Shown: piece by piece, positions 1-8,497 of the stretch
Layout: each line of letters opens with the position of its first letter
Numbering within the stretch: position 1 is the first letter of the stretch
NCBI RefSeq assembly: GCF_003054195.1
Contig: NZ_QBKP01000015.1
Location: 1 to 64,000, forward strand
Direction: 5' to 3'
DNA from: Gemmobacter caeni
Lineage (GTDB): Bacteria > Pseudomonadota > Alphaproteobacteria > Rhodobacterales > Rhodobacteraceae
Length of the DNA: 64,000 bases
Notes under the pieces: model-generated
Databases searched by the model: none
Told to the model about the DNA's origin: nothing
What the model saw: the letters and a program-made list of their open reading frames with translations, nothing else
Program-made: the position numbers and the translations under genes

Positions 1-157
1 CGGTAAGATCCGCCTGACCCTGATCCTGCCGCATGGGCCGATCCCGCTGTACGCACCGCCCGAGGCGCGGGTGATCACGCATCCCGAGCCGATCATCGTC
101 ACGGCAGACGGGCCGATCCCGCTGCCGAGCTACACGCCTGAGGAGGCCACGCAATGA
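1..157 (+). CDS. C-terminal part of a probable prophage tail protein
   Basis: An open frame runs in from the left edge (codons beginning at position 2) and stops at 155-157, giving 51 C-terminal residues. They are rich in proline and beta-branched residues and contain GPIPL twice and HPEPIIV, as in extended or beta-structured tail-fibre tips. The stop overlaps the next start codon in an ATGA arrangement, so the two genes are translationally coupled. The phage assignment is an inference from the neighbour, not from a recognised domain in this fragment. Confidence 0.5.
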   Translation, partial: GKIRLTLILPHGPIPLYAPPEARVITHPEPIIVTADGPIPLPSYTPEEATQ

Positions 158-567
158 GCATCGACTGGAGCAGGACGATCACCGCCGAAGCCCGCGCCGC
201 AGCCGCGCTGGAGGCCGCCAAAGCCGAGGCCCGTGTCACGCTGGCAGCGGCCGTCACCGCCGCCCGCGCCGCGCTGATCACCGATCTGCCCGGGCAGAGC
301 ATGATCTATCTCGCCAAGGAAGCAGAGGCCCGCGCCTGGATGGCCGATCCCACACCGGACCCCGCCGCCTATCCGCTGCTCTCGGCCGAGCTGGGCATCA
401 CCGCCCCCGATGGCGCCAGCCTCGCGCAGATCTGGCTCAACCTCGCCACCCTCTGGCGCAGCACCGCCGCCGATCTGGAGGCCCTCCGCCTCACCACCCG
501 CGCCGCAATCGACGCCGCGACGGCACCTGAGGAAGTCGGCGCGGCGATGGCAGGCCTGGCGATTTGA
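154..567 (+). CDS. Small phage tail-module protein
   Basis: A 137-residue alanine-rich protein starting MSIDWSRTITAEARAA, with a long helical first half and a conserved-looking core (PGQSMIYLAKEAEARAW, residues about 48-64). From memory, small proteins with this opening and this core occur at the distal end of tail-fibre modules in Rhodobacterales prophages, where tail-fibre assembly or DUF4376-like proteins sit. It has no signal peptide or membrane segment. It is translationally coupled to the preceding partial gene. It is the last phage-like gene before housekeeping genes, so it probably marks the right edge of a prophage or remnant. Exact role unknown. Confidence 0.55.
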   Translation: MSIDWSRTITAEARAAAALEAAKAEARVTLAAAVTAARAALITDLPGQSMIYLAKEAEARAWMADPTPDPAAYPLLSAELGITAPDGASLAQIWLNLATLWRSTAADLEALRLTTRAAIDAATAPEEVGAAMAGLAI

Positions 568-664
568 GGGCTGGCGTTAACCGGGGCTTTGCAGCACCCT
601 TTGACGGTTGAGGTAAAAAATCGTTCTGCTGCAGGATTTGCTGTAAAACTCTGCAGCTTTTGCC

Positions 665-714
665 GTCACGCTACAACAGCCGTCACGCTACAGTCACGCT
701 ACAGTCACGCTGCA
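665..714 (+). repeat. Four copies of an 11-bp repeat, three in tandem
   Basis: GTCACGCTACA occurs at 665-675, 682-692 and 693-703, and a fourth copy with one change (GTCACGCTGCA) at 704-714. The last three copies abut exactly, so their phase is 11 bp, about one helical turn. They lie roughly 170 bp upstream of nrdR. The array could be a protein-binding array or simple repeat expansion. Confidence 0.85.
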
Positions 715-806
715 CTCGCTGAGTCCGTTGCGCCACAGTCTGACGCATCAAGATGCAGTGTCGCAAAATTGCCTCTGGGCGAAGGCTGGGGTTCTGCGCT
801 AGGGTC

Positions 807-815
807 TGTGGATAA
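807..815 (-). promoter_or_regulatory. Perfect-consensus DnaA box upstream of nrdR
   Basis: TGTGGATAA on the plus strand is the reverse complement of TTATCCACA, the consensus DnaA box. It lies 67 bp before the nrdR start codon. A single box is not an origin. DnaA control of genes linked to deoxyribonucleotide supply is known in other bacteria, so a regulatory role is possible but unproven. Confidence 0.6.
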
Positions 816-881
816 CTGGGGCCCAAAGCCAAGGTGAACCCCGGATCACGAGGCAGAACAGACAGGACAAGGGGGACGGCC

Positions 882-1352
882 ATGCGCTGCCCATTCTGCG
901 GCAATATCGACACCCAGGTGAAGGACAGCCGCCCCGCCGAGGATCACGTCTCGATCCGGCGACGGCGCTTTTGCCCGGCTTGCGGCGGCCGCTTTACCAC
1001 CTATGAACGTGTGCAGCTTCGCGACCTCGTGGTCATCAAGACCTCGGGCAAGCGCGAGGATTTCGACCGAGACAAGCTGGAGCGGTCCATTCGCATCGCC
1101 ATGCAGAAGCGCCCCATCGACCCCGAACGCATCGACCAGATGATCTCGGGCATCGTGCGTCGGCTGGAAAGCATGGGCGAGACGGACATCTCGTCGCGCA
1201 TCATCGGCGAGATCGTGATGGAAAGCCTCGCGCGGATCGATACGGTCGCCTATGTGCGGTTTGCCAGCGTTTACAAGAACTTCCAGGCCGCCGACGATTT
1301 CGACAAATTCGTCTCGGAACTGCGTCCCGCGCAGGAAAAGACCGAGGAGTGA
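882..1352 (+). CDS. nrdR: Transcriptional repressor NrdR
   Basis: A 156-residue protein of normal length for NrdR, the nucleotide-sensing repressor of ribonucleotide reductase operons. The N-terminal zinc ribbon is complete: Cys3-Pro-Phe-Cys6 and Cys31-Pro-Ala-Cys34. An ATP-cone domain follows from about residue 49 to 139. I chose the start at MRCPFCGN because it is the conserved family N-terminus and has a GGGGGA ribosome-binding site just upstream; the frame also extends to 834 without family support. The stop overlaps the ribD start in GTGA. The nrdR-ribD linkage is common in alphaproteobacteria. Confidence 0.97.
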   Translation: MRCPFCGNIDTQVKDSRPAEDHVSIRRRRFCPACGGRFTTYERVQLRDLVVIKTSGKREDFDRDKLERSIRIAMQKRPIDPERIDQMISGIVRRLESMGETDISSRIIGEIVMESLARIDTVAYVRFASVYKNFQAADDFDKFVSELRPAQEKTEE

Positions 1353-2449
1353 GCGACGCGGCCTACATGCGATCCGCCCTCGCGCTGGCAGCGCGGGGAC
1401 TGGGCAATACCTGGCCCAATCCGGCGGTGGGTTGTGTGATCGTGACCAACGGCCCCGGTGGGGGCCGTGTAGTGGGGCGCGGCTGGACCCAGCCGGGCGG
1501 CCGCCCCCACGCCGAACGCCGGGCACTGGATCAGGCAGGCGAGGCGGCGCGGGGCGCGACGGCCTATGTCACGCTGGAACCCTGTGCCCATCACGGCAAG
1601 ACCCCCCCCTGTGCCGAGGCGCTGAACGCCGCTGGCGTGGCGCGCGTGGTGACGGCACTGACCGATCCCGATCCGCGTGTGGCGGGGCGGGGGCACGCCA
1701 TGCTGCGCGCGGCGGGGATTGCGGTGACCGAAGGGGTTTGTGCGGCTGAGGCGCGCGCGCTTCAGGCCGGGTTCCTGAAACGGGTTGAACAGGGGCTGCC
1801 CTTCGTCACGCTGAAGCTCGCCACCACGCTGGACGGGCGTATCGCCACGGCCAGGGGTGAAAGCCGCTGGATCACCGGGGCAGAGGCGCGGCGTGCCGTC
1901 CATGCCATGCGGATGCGCCATGACGCGGTGATGGTGGGGTCCGGCACTGCGCGGGCCGACGATCCCGACCTGACGGTGCGCGACATGGGCGCCGTGCGGC
2001 AGCCGGTGCGACTTGTGATCGACAGCCGCCTGAGCCATAGCCCCGACAGTCGTCTTGGTCGCAGCGCGGGGCAAGTGCCGGTCTGGCTGATCCATACCGA
2101 GGCCGCGCCGGAGGCCGCGCGCGGTGCATGGGCCGCCACGGGGGCCGAGTTGATCGCGGTGCCCGAGGCCGACGGCCACGCCGATCTGCGCGCCGCGATG
2201 CAGGCGCTGGCCGCGCGCGGCCTGACCCGCATCTTTTGTGAGGGCGGCGCTGATCTGGCTGCCGCCATGATCCGTGCCGGTCTGGTGGACGAACTTGCGC
2301 ATTTCGGTGCCGGGGCGCTGATCGGGGCCGAGGGGCGCGCGGCGCTTGGTCCGCTGGGCCTGACCGCACTGGCCGAAGCGCCACGCCTGCGGCGTATTGA
2401 AACCACCCCGGTTGGCGCCGATGTGCTGACCCGCTGGACGCTGGGCTGA
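1349..2449 (+). CDS. ribD: Bifunctional riboflavin deaminase/reductase RibD
   Basis: A 366-residue protein performing two early steps of riboflavin synthesis in the cytoplasm. The N-terminal deaminase domain has His54-Ala-Glu56 and zinc ligands Cys79 and Cys88 ([12 protein letters not shown]). The C-terminal reductase domain begins near residue 150 ([15 protein letters not shown]) and includes [15 protein letters not shown]. It starts with GTG inside the nrdR stop, so it is translationally coupled. The expected next gene, riboflavin synthase ribE, is not here; a convergent repair gene follows 3 bp after the stop. Confidence 0.96.
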   Translation: MSDAAYMRSALALAARGLGNTWPNPAVGCVIVTNGPGGGRVVGRGWTQPGGRPHAERRALDQAGEAARGATAYVTLEPCAHHGKTPPCAEALNAAGVARVVTALTDPDPRVAGRGHAMLRAAGIAVTEGVCAAEARALQAGFLKRVEQGLPFVTLKLATTLDGRIATARGESRWITGAEARRAVHAMRMRHDAVMVGSGTARADDPDLTVRDMGAVRQPVRLVIDSRLSHSPDSRLGRSAGQVPVWLIHTEAAPEAARGAWAATGAELIAVPEADGHADLRAAMQALAARGLTRIFCEGGADLAAAMIRAGLVDELAHFGAGALIGAEGRAALGPLGLTALAEAPRLRRIETTPVGADVLTRWTLG

Positions 2450-2452
2450 GCC

Positions 2453-3136
2453 TTATCGGGGCAAATGCTTCGCCGCCTCTTTCCGGGCGAAGGCTTTCAT
2501 CCCGGCGCCATGCTCGGTCAGAAACGCCTCGACCCGTCCCGCATCGTGTTTCGACAGGTCGCGCAGCCACCAGGCGATGGCCTTCTGGATGAACCAGTCG
2601 CCGTCCGGCACATAACCCGCCGCCCAGCCCAGTACACGCTCACGCGCCTCAAGCTCTGCCGGTTTGGGGAAGTTCAGCTTGGTCAGGGGCAGGGTGATGA
2701 CCAGAGCCGCACGGCGCTGCCACATCAGCGGGCTTTGGGTCCAGCTTTCCACCGTGTCGAGCCGCGAAAGATCGGCCATCACCCGCTTTTCGCCCGCCTT
2801 GCAGGCGTGATCGGCAATCGCCCAGGCGTCGAACTCGGGCACCCAGCCACAGATCATGTCCCAGACCGCGTCATCGGGTCGGATGCGCGCCTGCGTCAGC
2901 AGCTTCGCCGCCGCAACGCGCCCCTCATGCACATTGCTCCGCCACAGACCTTCGGCCAGCGCCAGCCGTTCCTCTGCCGTCACCTCCTCGCGCCAGGCCT
3001 TTGCCAGCGCGTCGATCTCGGGCACGGTCACGCCCAGATAATGCCGCGCGGCCTTGTGGTAGGCCGCCATCTCCGGAGCTTTTGCCGGGTCGGCGGCGGC
3101 TTCCAGTTGCGCAAGGGCGGTGGCGGTGTCGATCAT
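2453..3136 (-). CDS. AlkD-like DNA alkylation repair protein
   Basis: A 227-residue soluble, all-helical protein of the AlkD/HEAT-like repeat DNA glycosylase family, which removes bulky or cationic alkylated bases. Supporting segments are YLGVTVPEIDALAKAWR near the N-terminus, WDMICGWVPEFDAWAIADH in the middle (an Asp after Trp as in the catalytic region of the family), and WFIQKAIAWWLRDLSKHDAG near the C-terminus. It is convergent with ribD. It stands alone, with no ada or alkA neighbour. Family assignment is firm; the substrate is not. Confidence 0.88.
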   Translation of the reverse strand: MIDTATALAQLEAAADPAKAPEMAAYHKAARHYLGVTVPEIDALAKAWREEVTAEERLALAEGLWRSNVHEGRVAAAKLLTQARIRPDDAVWDMICGWVPEFDAWAIADHACKAGEKRVMADLSRLDTVESWTQSPLMWQRRAALVITLPLTKLNFPKPAELEARERVLGWAAGYVPDGDWFIQKAIAWWLRDLSKHDAGRVEAFLTEHGAGMKAFARKEAAKHLPR

Positions 3137-3258
3137 CGGCGGCTCCTGTCTGGTCCTTCCGATCTAGCAGCCACGGCAGCGAAGGCCAGAGTTTTGTCGC
3201 GCCCCTTGACGGCAGGGCAGGGCGGGCGGATGCTTTGCCCGTAATGACGGAGGGTCCG

Positions 3259-3675
3259 ATGCGCCACCTGCCCGCAGCTTCGCTTTGTCTTGCCCTTGCG
3301 GCCTGTGTGCCGCCCGAACCACCCGCCGATGGCGAGCGGATCGAGCTTTCCAGCGGCGGGGCATTTTCCGGCTCCACCCGTCTTGTGCTGACCCCGGATG
3401 ACAGGGCGGTGACCGCGATTTCAGGCCCGTTCTCGGACAAGAGCACGCGCACGGTGAAGCAACTGCGCCCCGGTGCCTTCGCGGCAGCGCGGGATCACAT
3501 CCTCGCCCATCCGATTCCGAAATCGCAGCTCAAGACCGGGATTTGCGAGGATTACGGAGCCGATAGCATCCTTTACACCGGGCCGGGCCGCGAAATCCGC
3601 TATGTCGCCACTTGCCCGAACCCGGCCATCGCAGCGCTGGACGGCCAGATCCGCGCGCTTCTGTCAGGCGGTTAA
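3259..3675 (+). CDS. Small putative lipoprotein
   Basis: A 138-residue protein with a short lipoprotein signal: MRHLPAASL then LALAAC, placing the lipidated Cys at residue 16. The mature part is about 120 residues with no recognised domain; two cysteines (in KTGICEDYGAD and YVATCPNP) could pair. I chose the ATG at 3259 because GGAGG stands just before it; an in-frame ATG at 3244 also exists. The stop overlaps the end of the convergent PPOX gene by 4 bp. Small lipoproteins of this pattern occur in Rhodobacterales, but I cannot name a function. Confidence 0.75.
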   Translation: MRHLPAASLCLALAACVPPEPPADGERIELSSGGAFSGSTRLVLTPDDRAVTAISGPFSDKSTRTVKQLRPGAFAAARDHILAHPIPKSQLKTGICEDYGADSILYTGPGREIRYVATCPNPAIAALDGQIRALLSGG

Positions 3676-4232
3676 TCCTCGCCCAGATTGGCGCCGATAC
3701 CGGTGGGCAAACCGTCGATGGATTTACGGTTCTTTTCATCCCAATAGGCGGCCAGACCGGCCTCGCCCTTCTGTTCGGCCCAGTTGCGCAGCACCGGGCG
3801 CTCGCGCGGGGCTTCCATGAAGGGCACGGCAAAACCGCAGGAGGTTTGCACCATCTCCACCGCCATGTCGAACACCTGCCGCGCGCCGGGTACATCCGGC
3901 AGTTCAGCCGCCAGCGCGGGCCAGTCGGCATCGCCGCGATGCACCACCCGCGCCGTGCCGTAGGCGCGCAGGATCAGCGGCCGGGTGCCGAAGCTGCACC
4001 ACATCACCGTCATACGCGGGTCCAGCGGCAGATGCGCCGCCGTCTCGTTCCCCGAGCCGGTAACATTGAGCCAGAGCAGGCGGTTCGCCCCGGTCACCCG
4101 CAACGAATCCATCCCCTTGGGGCTGAGGTTCAGCCGCGCGCCCGGTGCGCTTGTCGCCACGAAAAACAGCGGCTGTTCCGCGATGAAGGCGCGGTGATCC
4201 TCGGTGAAGCCGTCGAACTGCTTTGCCATCAT
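3672..4232 (-). CDS. Pyridoxamine 5'-phosphate oxidase-family flavoprotein
   Basis: A 186-residue protein with the FMN-binding split-barrel fold of the PPOX family. Typical elements are FFVATSAPGARLNLSPKG (strand plus phosphate-binding turn), LLWLNVTGSGNETAAHL and MTVMWCSFGTRPLILRAYG. Its ATG overlaps the glmS stop codon (ATGATG), so it is the last gene of a glmU-glmS-PPOX operon. Proteins of this group are often reductases or oxidases of unknown substrate rather than true PdxH, which is longer in its C-terminal substrate segment. Nothing links it functionally to amino-sugar synthesis. Confidence 0.85.
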   Translation of the reverse strand: MMAKQFDGFTEDHRAFIAEQPLFFVATSAPGARLNLSPKGMDSLRVTGANRLLWLNVTGSGNETAAHLPLDPRMTVMWCSFGTRPLILRAYGTARVVHRGDADWPALAAELPDVPGARQVFDMAVEMVQTSCGFAVPFMEAPRERPVLRNWAEQKGEAGLAAYWDEKNRKSIDGLPTGIGANLGED

Positions 4233-6043
4233 TCCACCGTTACGGATTTTGCCAGATTTCTGGGCTGGTCGACGTCAGTGCCTTTTGCGATTGCGGTGTG
4301 GTATGCGAGGAGCTGGGCGGGGACGGCGTAGAGGATGGGGGCGAGGAGGTCGGGGACGCGGGGCAGGGTGAGGCAGCGCCAGCAATCTGCGCCGGCTTCG
4401 GCGATACCGGGCTGGTCGGAGAGCAGCAGCACCCGGCCATGGCGGGCCATGACTTCCTGCATGTTCGACACGGTCTTTTCGAACAGCGCATCGCGGGGGG
4501 CCAGCACCAGCACCGGGACGCTGGCGTCGATCAGCGCGATGGGGCCGTGTTTCAGCTCGCCGCTGGCATAGCCCTCGGCATGGATATAGCTGATTTCCTT
4601 CAGCTTCAGCGCGCCTTCCAGCGCCAGCGGATACATCGCCCCCCGGCCGAGGAACAGCACGTCCTGCGCCTTGGCCAGCTCTTCCGCCAGCCCCTCGATC
4701 TCGGGCGCCAGCGCGAGGGCCGCGTTCATCAGCCCCGGCAGCAGCCGCAGATCCGCGAGGCGGGTGGCCAGCTGCGCGGCATCGAGACGCCCGCGATCCT
4801 GTGCGGCCTTCAGCGCCAGGGTCAGCAGCACCGTCAGTTGGCAGGTGAAGGCCTTGGTCGAGGCGACCCCGACCTCGACCCCGGCCATGATCGGCAGCGT
4901 CACGTCGCATTCCCGCGCGATGGAGGAGGTGGTGACATTCACCACCGCCAGCGTCCGCGCCACCTTGTCCTGCACATGGCGCAGCGCCGCCAGCGTATCG
5001 GCGGTTTCGCCCGACTGGCTGACGAAGACCGCCCAGCCGCGGTCCGACAAAGGCGGCTCGCGATAGCGGAACTCGGATGCGATATCGATGTCGCAGGGCA
5101 GGCCCGCGAGGCTTTCGAACCAGTATTTCGCCACATGGCAGGCGTAATGCGCGGTGCCGCAGGCGACCAGCGTCAGCCGGTCCACGCCGGTGAAATCCAC
5201 CCCGGCGGGCAGGTTCAGCCCGTCCTCGCGCAGGTAATGGCGCAGCGCATCGGCCAGCACCACCGGCTGTTCGGCGATTTCCTTGGCCATGAAGTGCTTG
5301 TAGCCCGCCTTCTCGATCCGGGTCGCATCCACCTGGATGCGGGCCATGGCGCGGTTGGCGCGGGCGTTGCGGGCGTCGAAGATCTCGGCCCCCGCGCGGG
5401 TGATCACCGCCCAGTCGCCTTCTTCCAGATAGGTGATGCGGTCGGTCATCGGCGCGAGGGCGATGGCATCCGACCCCACGAACATCTCGCCGTCGCCATG
5501 CCCGATCGCCAGCGGCGAGCCCTTGCGGGCGCAGATCATCAGATCCTCCTCGCCCTCGAACAGGAAGCACAGGGCAAAGGCGCCGTGCAGGCGCGGCAGA
5601 AGCCGGGCAGTGGCCTCGGCCGGGGTGCCGCCCTGCGCCAGCTCGTGCCGCATCAGCAGGGCCACCGTCTCGGTATCGGTCTCGGATTCGAAACTGTAAC
5701 CCGCCGCCGTCAGCTCGGCCCGCAATTCGCGGAAATTCTCGATGATCCCGTTATGCACCACCGCCACATTGCCGGCGCGATGCGGATGGGCATTGGCCAC
5801 CGTCGCCGCGCCATGGGTGGCCCAGCGGGTATGGCCGATGCCGGCCTTGCCCGCCAGCGGCTCATGCACCAGCAGGTCCGACAGGTTCACCAGCTTGCCC
5901 ACGGCGCGGCGGCGGTCCAGCCGGCCCTCGTTCACCGTGGCGATCCCGGCGCTGTCATAGCCGCGGTATTCCAGCCGTTTCAGCGCCTCGACCAGGAGGG
6001 GTGCAACGTGGTGGTTTCCCAGAACCCCGACAATACCGCACAT
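4229..6043 (-). CDS. glmS: Glutamine-fructose-6-phosphate aminotransferase GlmS
   Basis: A 604-residue enzyme making glucosamine-6-phosphate from fructose-6-phosphate and glutamine, the first step to UDP-GlcNAc for peptidoglycan and LPS. The N-terminal Ntn glutaminase begins MCGIVGV with nucleophile Cys2, and contains HTRWATHG and HNGIIENF. Two SIS isomerase domains fill the second half (SQSGETADTLAALR; LGRGAMYPLALEGALKLKE; HAEGYASGELKHGP), and the protein ends with the conserved AKSVTVE. Its start overlaps the glmU stop by 1 nt. No glmS ribozyme is expected in this group, and the tight junction leaves no room for one. Confidence 0.98.
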   Translation of the reverse strand: MCGIVGVLGNHHVAPLLVEALKRLEYRGYDSAGIATVNEGRLDRRRAVGKLVNLSDLLVHEPLAGKAGIGHTRWATHGAATVANAHPHRAGNVAVVHNGIIENFRELRAELTAAGYSFESETDTETVALLMRHELAQGGTPAEATARLLPRLHGAFALCFLFEGEEDLMICARKGSPLAIGHGDGEMFVGSDAIALAPMTDRITYLEEGDWAVITRAGAEIFDARNARANRAMARIQVDATRIEKAGYKHFMAKEIAEQPVVLADALRHYLREDGLNLPAGVDFTGVDRLTLVACGTAHYACHVAKYWFESLAGLPCDIDIASEFRYREPPLSDRGWAVFVSQSGETADTLAALRHVQDKVARTLAVVNVTTSSIARECDVTLPIMAGVEVGVASTKAFTCQLTVLLTLALKAAQDRGRLDAAQLATRLADLRLLPGLMNAALALAPEIEGLAEELAKAQDVLFLGRGAMYPLALEGALKLKEISYIHAEGYASGELKHGPIALIDASVPVLVLAPRDALFEKTVSNMQEVMARHGRVLLLSDQPGIAEAGADCWRCLTLPRVPDLLAPILYAVPAQLLAYHTAIAKGTDVDQPRNLAKSVTVE

Positions 6044-7398
6044 TACTTGGCGTCCTTCTGCCGTTTTTCTTTGATCGATCTATACATTTCAAACATTTTG
6101 GGGGCCAGCCCGGGCTTCACCACCTGACGCGCGCGTCCCAGCGCCACCGCGCCCGCCGGCACATCCGCCGTGATGACCGAGCCCGAGCCGGTCAGCGCCC
6201 CGTCCCCCACCGTGACCGGCGCCACCAGCATGGTGTCGGACCCGATGAAGGCGCGTTTGCCGATGCGGGTGCGATGCTTCATCACCCCGTCGTAATTGCA
6301 GGTCACCGTGCCCGCGCCGATATTGGTGCCTTCGCCCACATCGGCATCGCCAAGATAGGTCAGGTGACCGACCTTCACGCCTTCTTCCAGAATGGCATTC
6401 TTGATCTCGACGAAATTGCCGACATGCACATCCTCGGCCAGCTCGGCGCCAGGGCGCAGCCGCGCGAACGGCCCGACATCGGCGCCGCGGCTGACATGGC
6501 AGCCCTCCAGATGGCAGAAGGCCCTGATCTCGGCGCCGCTTTCAATGGTGACACCGGGGCCGAAGACCACATTCGGCCCGATGATCGCGTCGCGCCCCAC
6601 CACGGTATCCAGCGCGAAGAACACCGTTTCCGGCGCGGTCAGCGTCACGCCGTTTTCCAGCGCTTCGGCGCGGGCACGGGCCTGAAAGGCGGCCTCTGCC
6701 TCGGCCAGCTGGGCGCGGGTGTTGACGCCCAGCGTCTCCGCCTCGTCACAGGTGACAACCCCGGCAGAGAGCCCGCGCCGGCGGGCCAGTTCCACCACAT
6801 CGGTCAGGTAATATTCGCCTGCCGCATTGTCATTGCCCAGCGTGCCGACCAGATCAAGGAGCAGCGCGGTATCGGCGCAGATCACGCCGGAATTGCACAG
6901 CGTGATCGCGCGCTGCGCCTCGGTCGCATCCTTGAACTCGACGATCCGCTCCAGCGCCTCGCCCTGCGCGATCAGCCGGCCATAGCGCCCCGGATCACGC
7001 GCCTCGAAACCCAGCACCACCACGGCATGCCGCGCGCGCGCCTCCAGCATCGCCTCCAGCGTTTCGGGACGGATGAAGGGCGTGTCGCCATACAGAACCA
7101 CGCAATCGCCCGATACACCCGCAAGGGCAGGGGCCGCCTGCGCCACCGCATGCCCGGTGCCCAGCTGCTCGGCCTGCACCACGATCCCGCAAGCCTCGTC
7201 CCAGGCCCGCGCCGCCTTCGAGACCGCCTCCGCCCCGTGCCCGGCAACCACCACCACACGCTCCGGCGACAGCGCCGCACCCGCCTGCATCGCATGATGC
7301 AACAACGGCGCACCCGCAACACGGTGCAGCACCTTCGGCAGATCCGAATTCATCCGAGTGCCTTGCCCCGCGGCAAGAATGACGAGAGAGACAGGCAT
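6043..7398 (-). CDS. glmU: Bifunctional GlmU: GlcNAc-1-P uridyltransferase / GlcN-1-P acetyltransferase
   Basis: A 451-residue cytoplasmic enzyme that acetylates glucosamine-1-phosphate and forms UDP-GlcNAc. The N-terminal nucleotidyltransferase carries LAAGQGTRM (residues about 7-15) and YGDTPFI; the C-terminal half is a left-handed beta-helix of hexapeptide repeats ending in the acetyltransferase region (NYDGVMKHRTRIGKRAFIGS). It heads the minus-strand operon glmU-glmS-PPOX and is divergent from gph across a 105-bp gap that must hold both promoters. Length and domain order are normal. Confidence 0.98.
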   Translation of the reverse strand: MPVSLVILAAGQGTRMNSDLPKVLHRVAGAPLLHHAMQAGAALSPERVVVVAGHGAEAVSKAARAWDEACGIVVQAEQLGTGHAVAQAAPALAGVSGDCVVLYGDTPFIRPETLEAMLEARARHAVVVLGFEARDPGRYGRLIAQGEALERIVEFKDATEAQRAITLCNSGVICADTALLLDLVGTLGNDNAAGEYYLTDVVELARRRGLSAGVVTCDEAETLGVNTRAQLAEAEAAFQARARAEALENGVTLTAPETVFFALDTVVGRDAIIGPNVVFGPGVTIESGAEIRAFCHLEGCHVSRGADVGPFARLRPGAELAEDVHVGNFVEIKNAILEEGVKVGHLTYLGDADVGEGTNIGAGTVTCNYDGVMKHRTRIGKRAFIGSDTMLVAPVTVGDGALTGSGSVITADVPAGAVALGRARQVVKPGLAPKMFEMYRSIKEKRQKDAK

Positions 7399-7503
7399 GA
7401 GACCTCTTTCCTTGGCGATGCGCCCGTTTTAACCCGATGGCCGGGGCGCGCAAGCCATGCGCCTTCACACATCCTTTCGACAGGTTTCAGGAGAGGCAGG
7501 CAG

Positions 7504-8166
7504 ATGAAAACGGTGGTCTTCGATCTGGATGGTACGCTGGCCGATACCTCCGCCGATCTGGTGGCGGCGGCGAATGCCTGCTTTCGCGGCATTGGTCACG
7601 GGGATCTGCTGGACCCGATGGCAGATGCGCTGACCGCGTTCCACGGCGGGCGGGCGATGCTGCGGCTGGGATTTTCCCGCATCGGCGGCGTGGATGAGGC
7701 GGCGGTGGACGCGCAATACCCGGTGCTTCTTGCGGCCTATGCCGAGGGGATCGACACCCACACCCGGCTTTATCCCGGTGCTGCCGAGGCGGTGGAGGCG
7801 CTGCGCGCCGCCGGTTACGCCACCGCGATCTGCACCAACAAGCCCGAAGGCCTGGCCGAGACGCTGATGACCCGGCTCGGGGTGCGGGGCCTGTTCGGCA
7901 GCCTGATCGGCGCCGATACGCTGCCTGTGCGCAAACCCGACCCTGCGCCCTATCTGGCTGCCGTGCGCGGCGCGGGCGGCGATCCTGGGCGGTCAATCCT
8001 CATCGGCGACACCGAAACCGACCGTAAGACCGCCACCGCTGCCGGTGTGCCCTGCGTTCTGGTCAGTTTCGGCCCCGAAGGGCCGGCCATCGCGCGGTTG
8101 GCCCCGGAGGCGATGCTGGACCGTTACGCCGACCTGCCCGCGCTGGCGGCCCGGCTGCTGGGATGA
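7504..8166 (+). CDS. gph: Phosphoglycolate phosphatase-like HAD hydrolase
   Basis: A 220-residue HAD-superfamily phosphatase. Motif I is FDLDGTLADTS with Asp7 as nucleophile and Asp9 as general acid; motif II is CTNKPEG; Lys and the acidic motif are seen in RKPDPAPYL and LIGDTETD. Size, cap type and location next to glmU fit Gph, which clears 2-phosphoglycolate formed during DNA repair or by RuBisCO. A purine-rich ribosome-binding site (AGGAGAGGCAG) precedes the ATG; the open frame upstream of it is only the antisense of glmU. Other HAD substrates cannot be excluded. Confidence 0.9.
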   Translation: MKTVVFDLDGTLADTSADLVAAANACFRGIGHGDLLDPMADALTAFHGGRAMLRLGFSRIGGVDEAAVDAQYPVLLAAYAEGIDTHTRLYPGAAEAVEALRAAGYATAICTNKPEGLAETLMTRLGVRGLFGSLIGADTLPVRKPDPAPYLAAVRGAGGDPGRSILIGDTETDRKTATAAGVPCVLVSFGPEGPAIARLAPEAMLDRYADLPALAARLLG

Positions 8167-8497
8167 CAGGTGGCACGCCGCCAGATCATTTCAGAAGACT
8201 GGTCTTGCATCAGCGGCTTGCCCTTTGAACGCGTCGGGCAACTGCTGCGCCTTGCGCTGCCGCCCCCGCTTTCGCAGGCCGCTGAAATAGTCGACCGCCC
8301 GGAACGCTGTTCTTTTGCAGCCTGGTCGACGCCGCGGCGGACCCAGGCACCCGCCGCAGACGGGCTGGGAGCAAACGCGGTGACCCGCCGTTTCGGCAAT
8401 TTTCCGCAGTCGGACGCCCAGCCTTGAATGGTGAATGCGGCCCGAACCCGTCAATCGCGACGAGTTTGGCGGCAGGTGACAGGTCAGAGGCGCCGTT
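8167..8497. other. 331-bp interval without a recognisable gene
   Basis: Between gph and the convergent glycosyltransferase-like gene lies 331 bp. Short frames exist on both strands (85 codons on plus from 8170; 87-91 codons on minus), but none has a recognisable domain or a convincing ribosome-binding site. I see no long inverted repeat, tRNA or terminator here. It may be a decayed gene or decayed insertion, but I cannot show that from the sequence. Confidence 0.5.

Larger units (their letters stand above)
568..881. other. Gene-free interval between prophage edge and nrdR
   Basis: A stretch of 314 bases with no convincing gene. An 82-codon frame on the plus strand (589-837) runs through the repeats listed separately and resembles nothing. 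The interval holds four copies of an 11-bp repeat, a perfect DnaA box at 807-815 and the nrdR ribosome-binding site (GGGGGA, about 871-876). No tRNA or clear attachment-site duplication is visible. Confidence 0.6.

Noticed and set aside
665-714. The 11-bp repeats as a CRISPR array
   Set aside because: Copies abut without spacers, are far too short, and no cas genes are present.
589-837. An 82-codon frame covering the 11-bp repeats upstream of nrdR
   Set aside because: No ribosome-binding site, no recognisable sequence, and much of it is repeat DNA.
4223-6127. A 634-codon open frame on the plus strand
   Set aside because: It is the antisense of glmS, a certain gene. High GC makes long shadow frames common; its composition (Gly, Gln, His, Arg) is typical of such shadows.
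6044-7398. A glmS ribozyme or glmS leader RNA
   Set aside because: glmS overlaps glmU by 1 nt, leaving no leader, and the ribozyme is not expected in this lineage.
6001-8166. A 721-codon plus-strand frame that would fuse an unknown domain to the gph product
   Set aside because: Its first 500 codons are antisense of glmU. The gph ribosome-binding site and family N-terminus at 7504 show the real start.
8170-8427. An 85-codon frame and opposite frames in the gap after gph, considered as a decayed transposase
   Set aside because: No transposase motif or terminal inverted repeats could be recognised; reported only as an interval without a gene.
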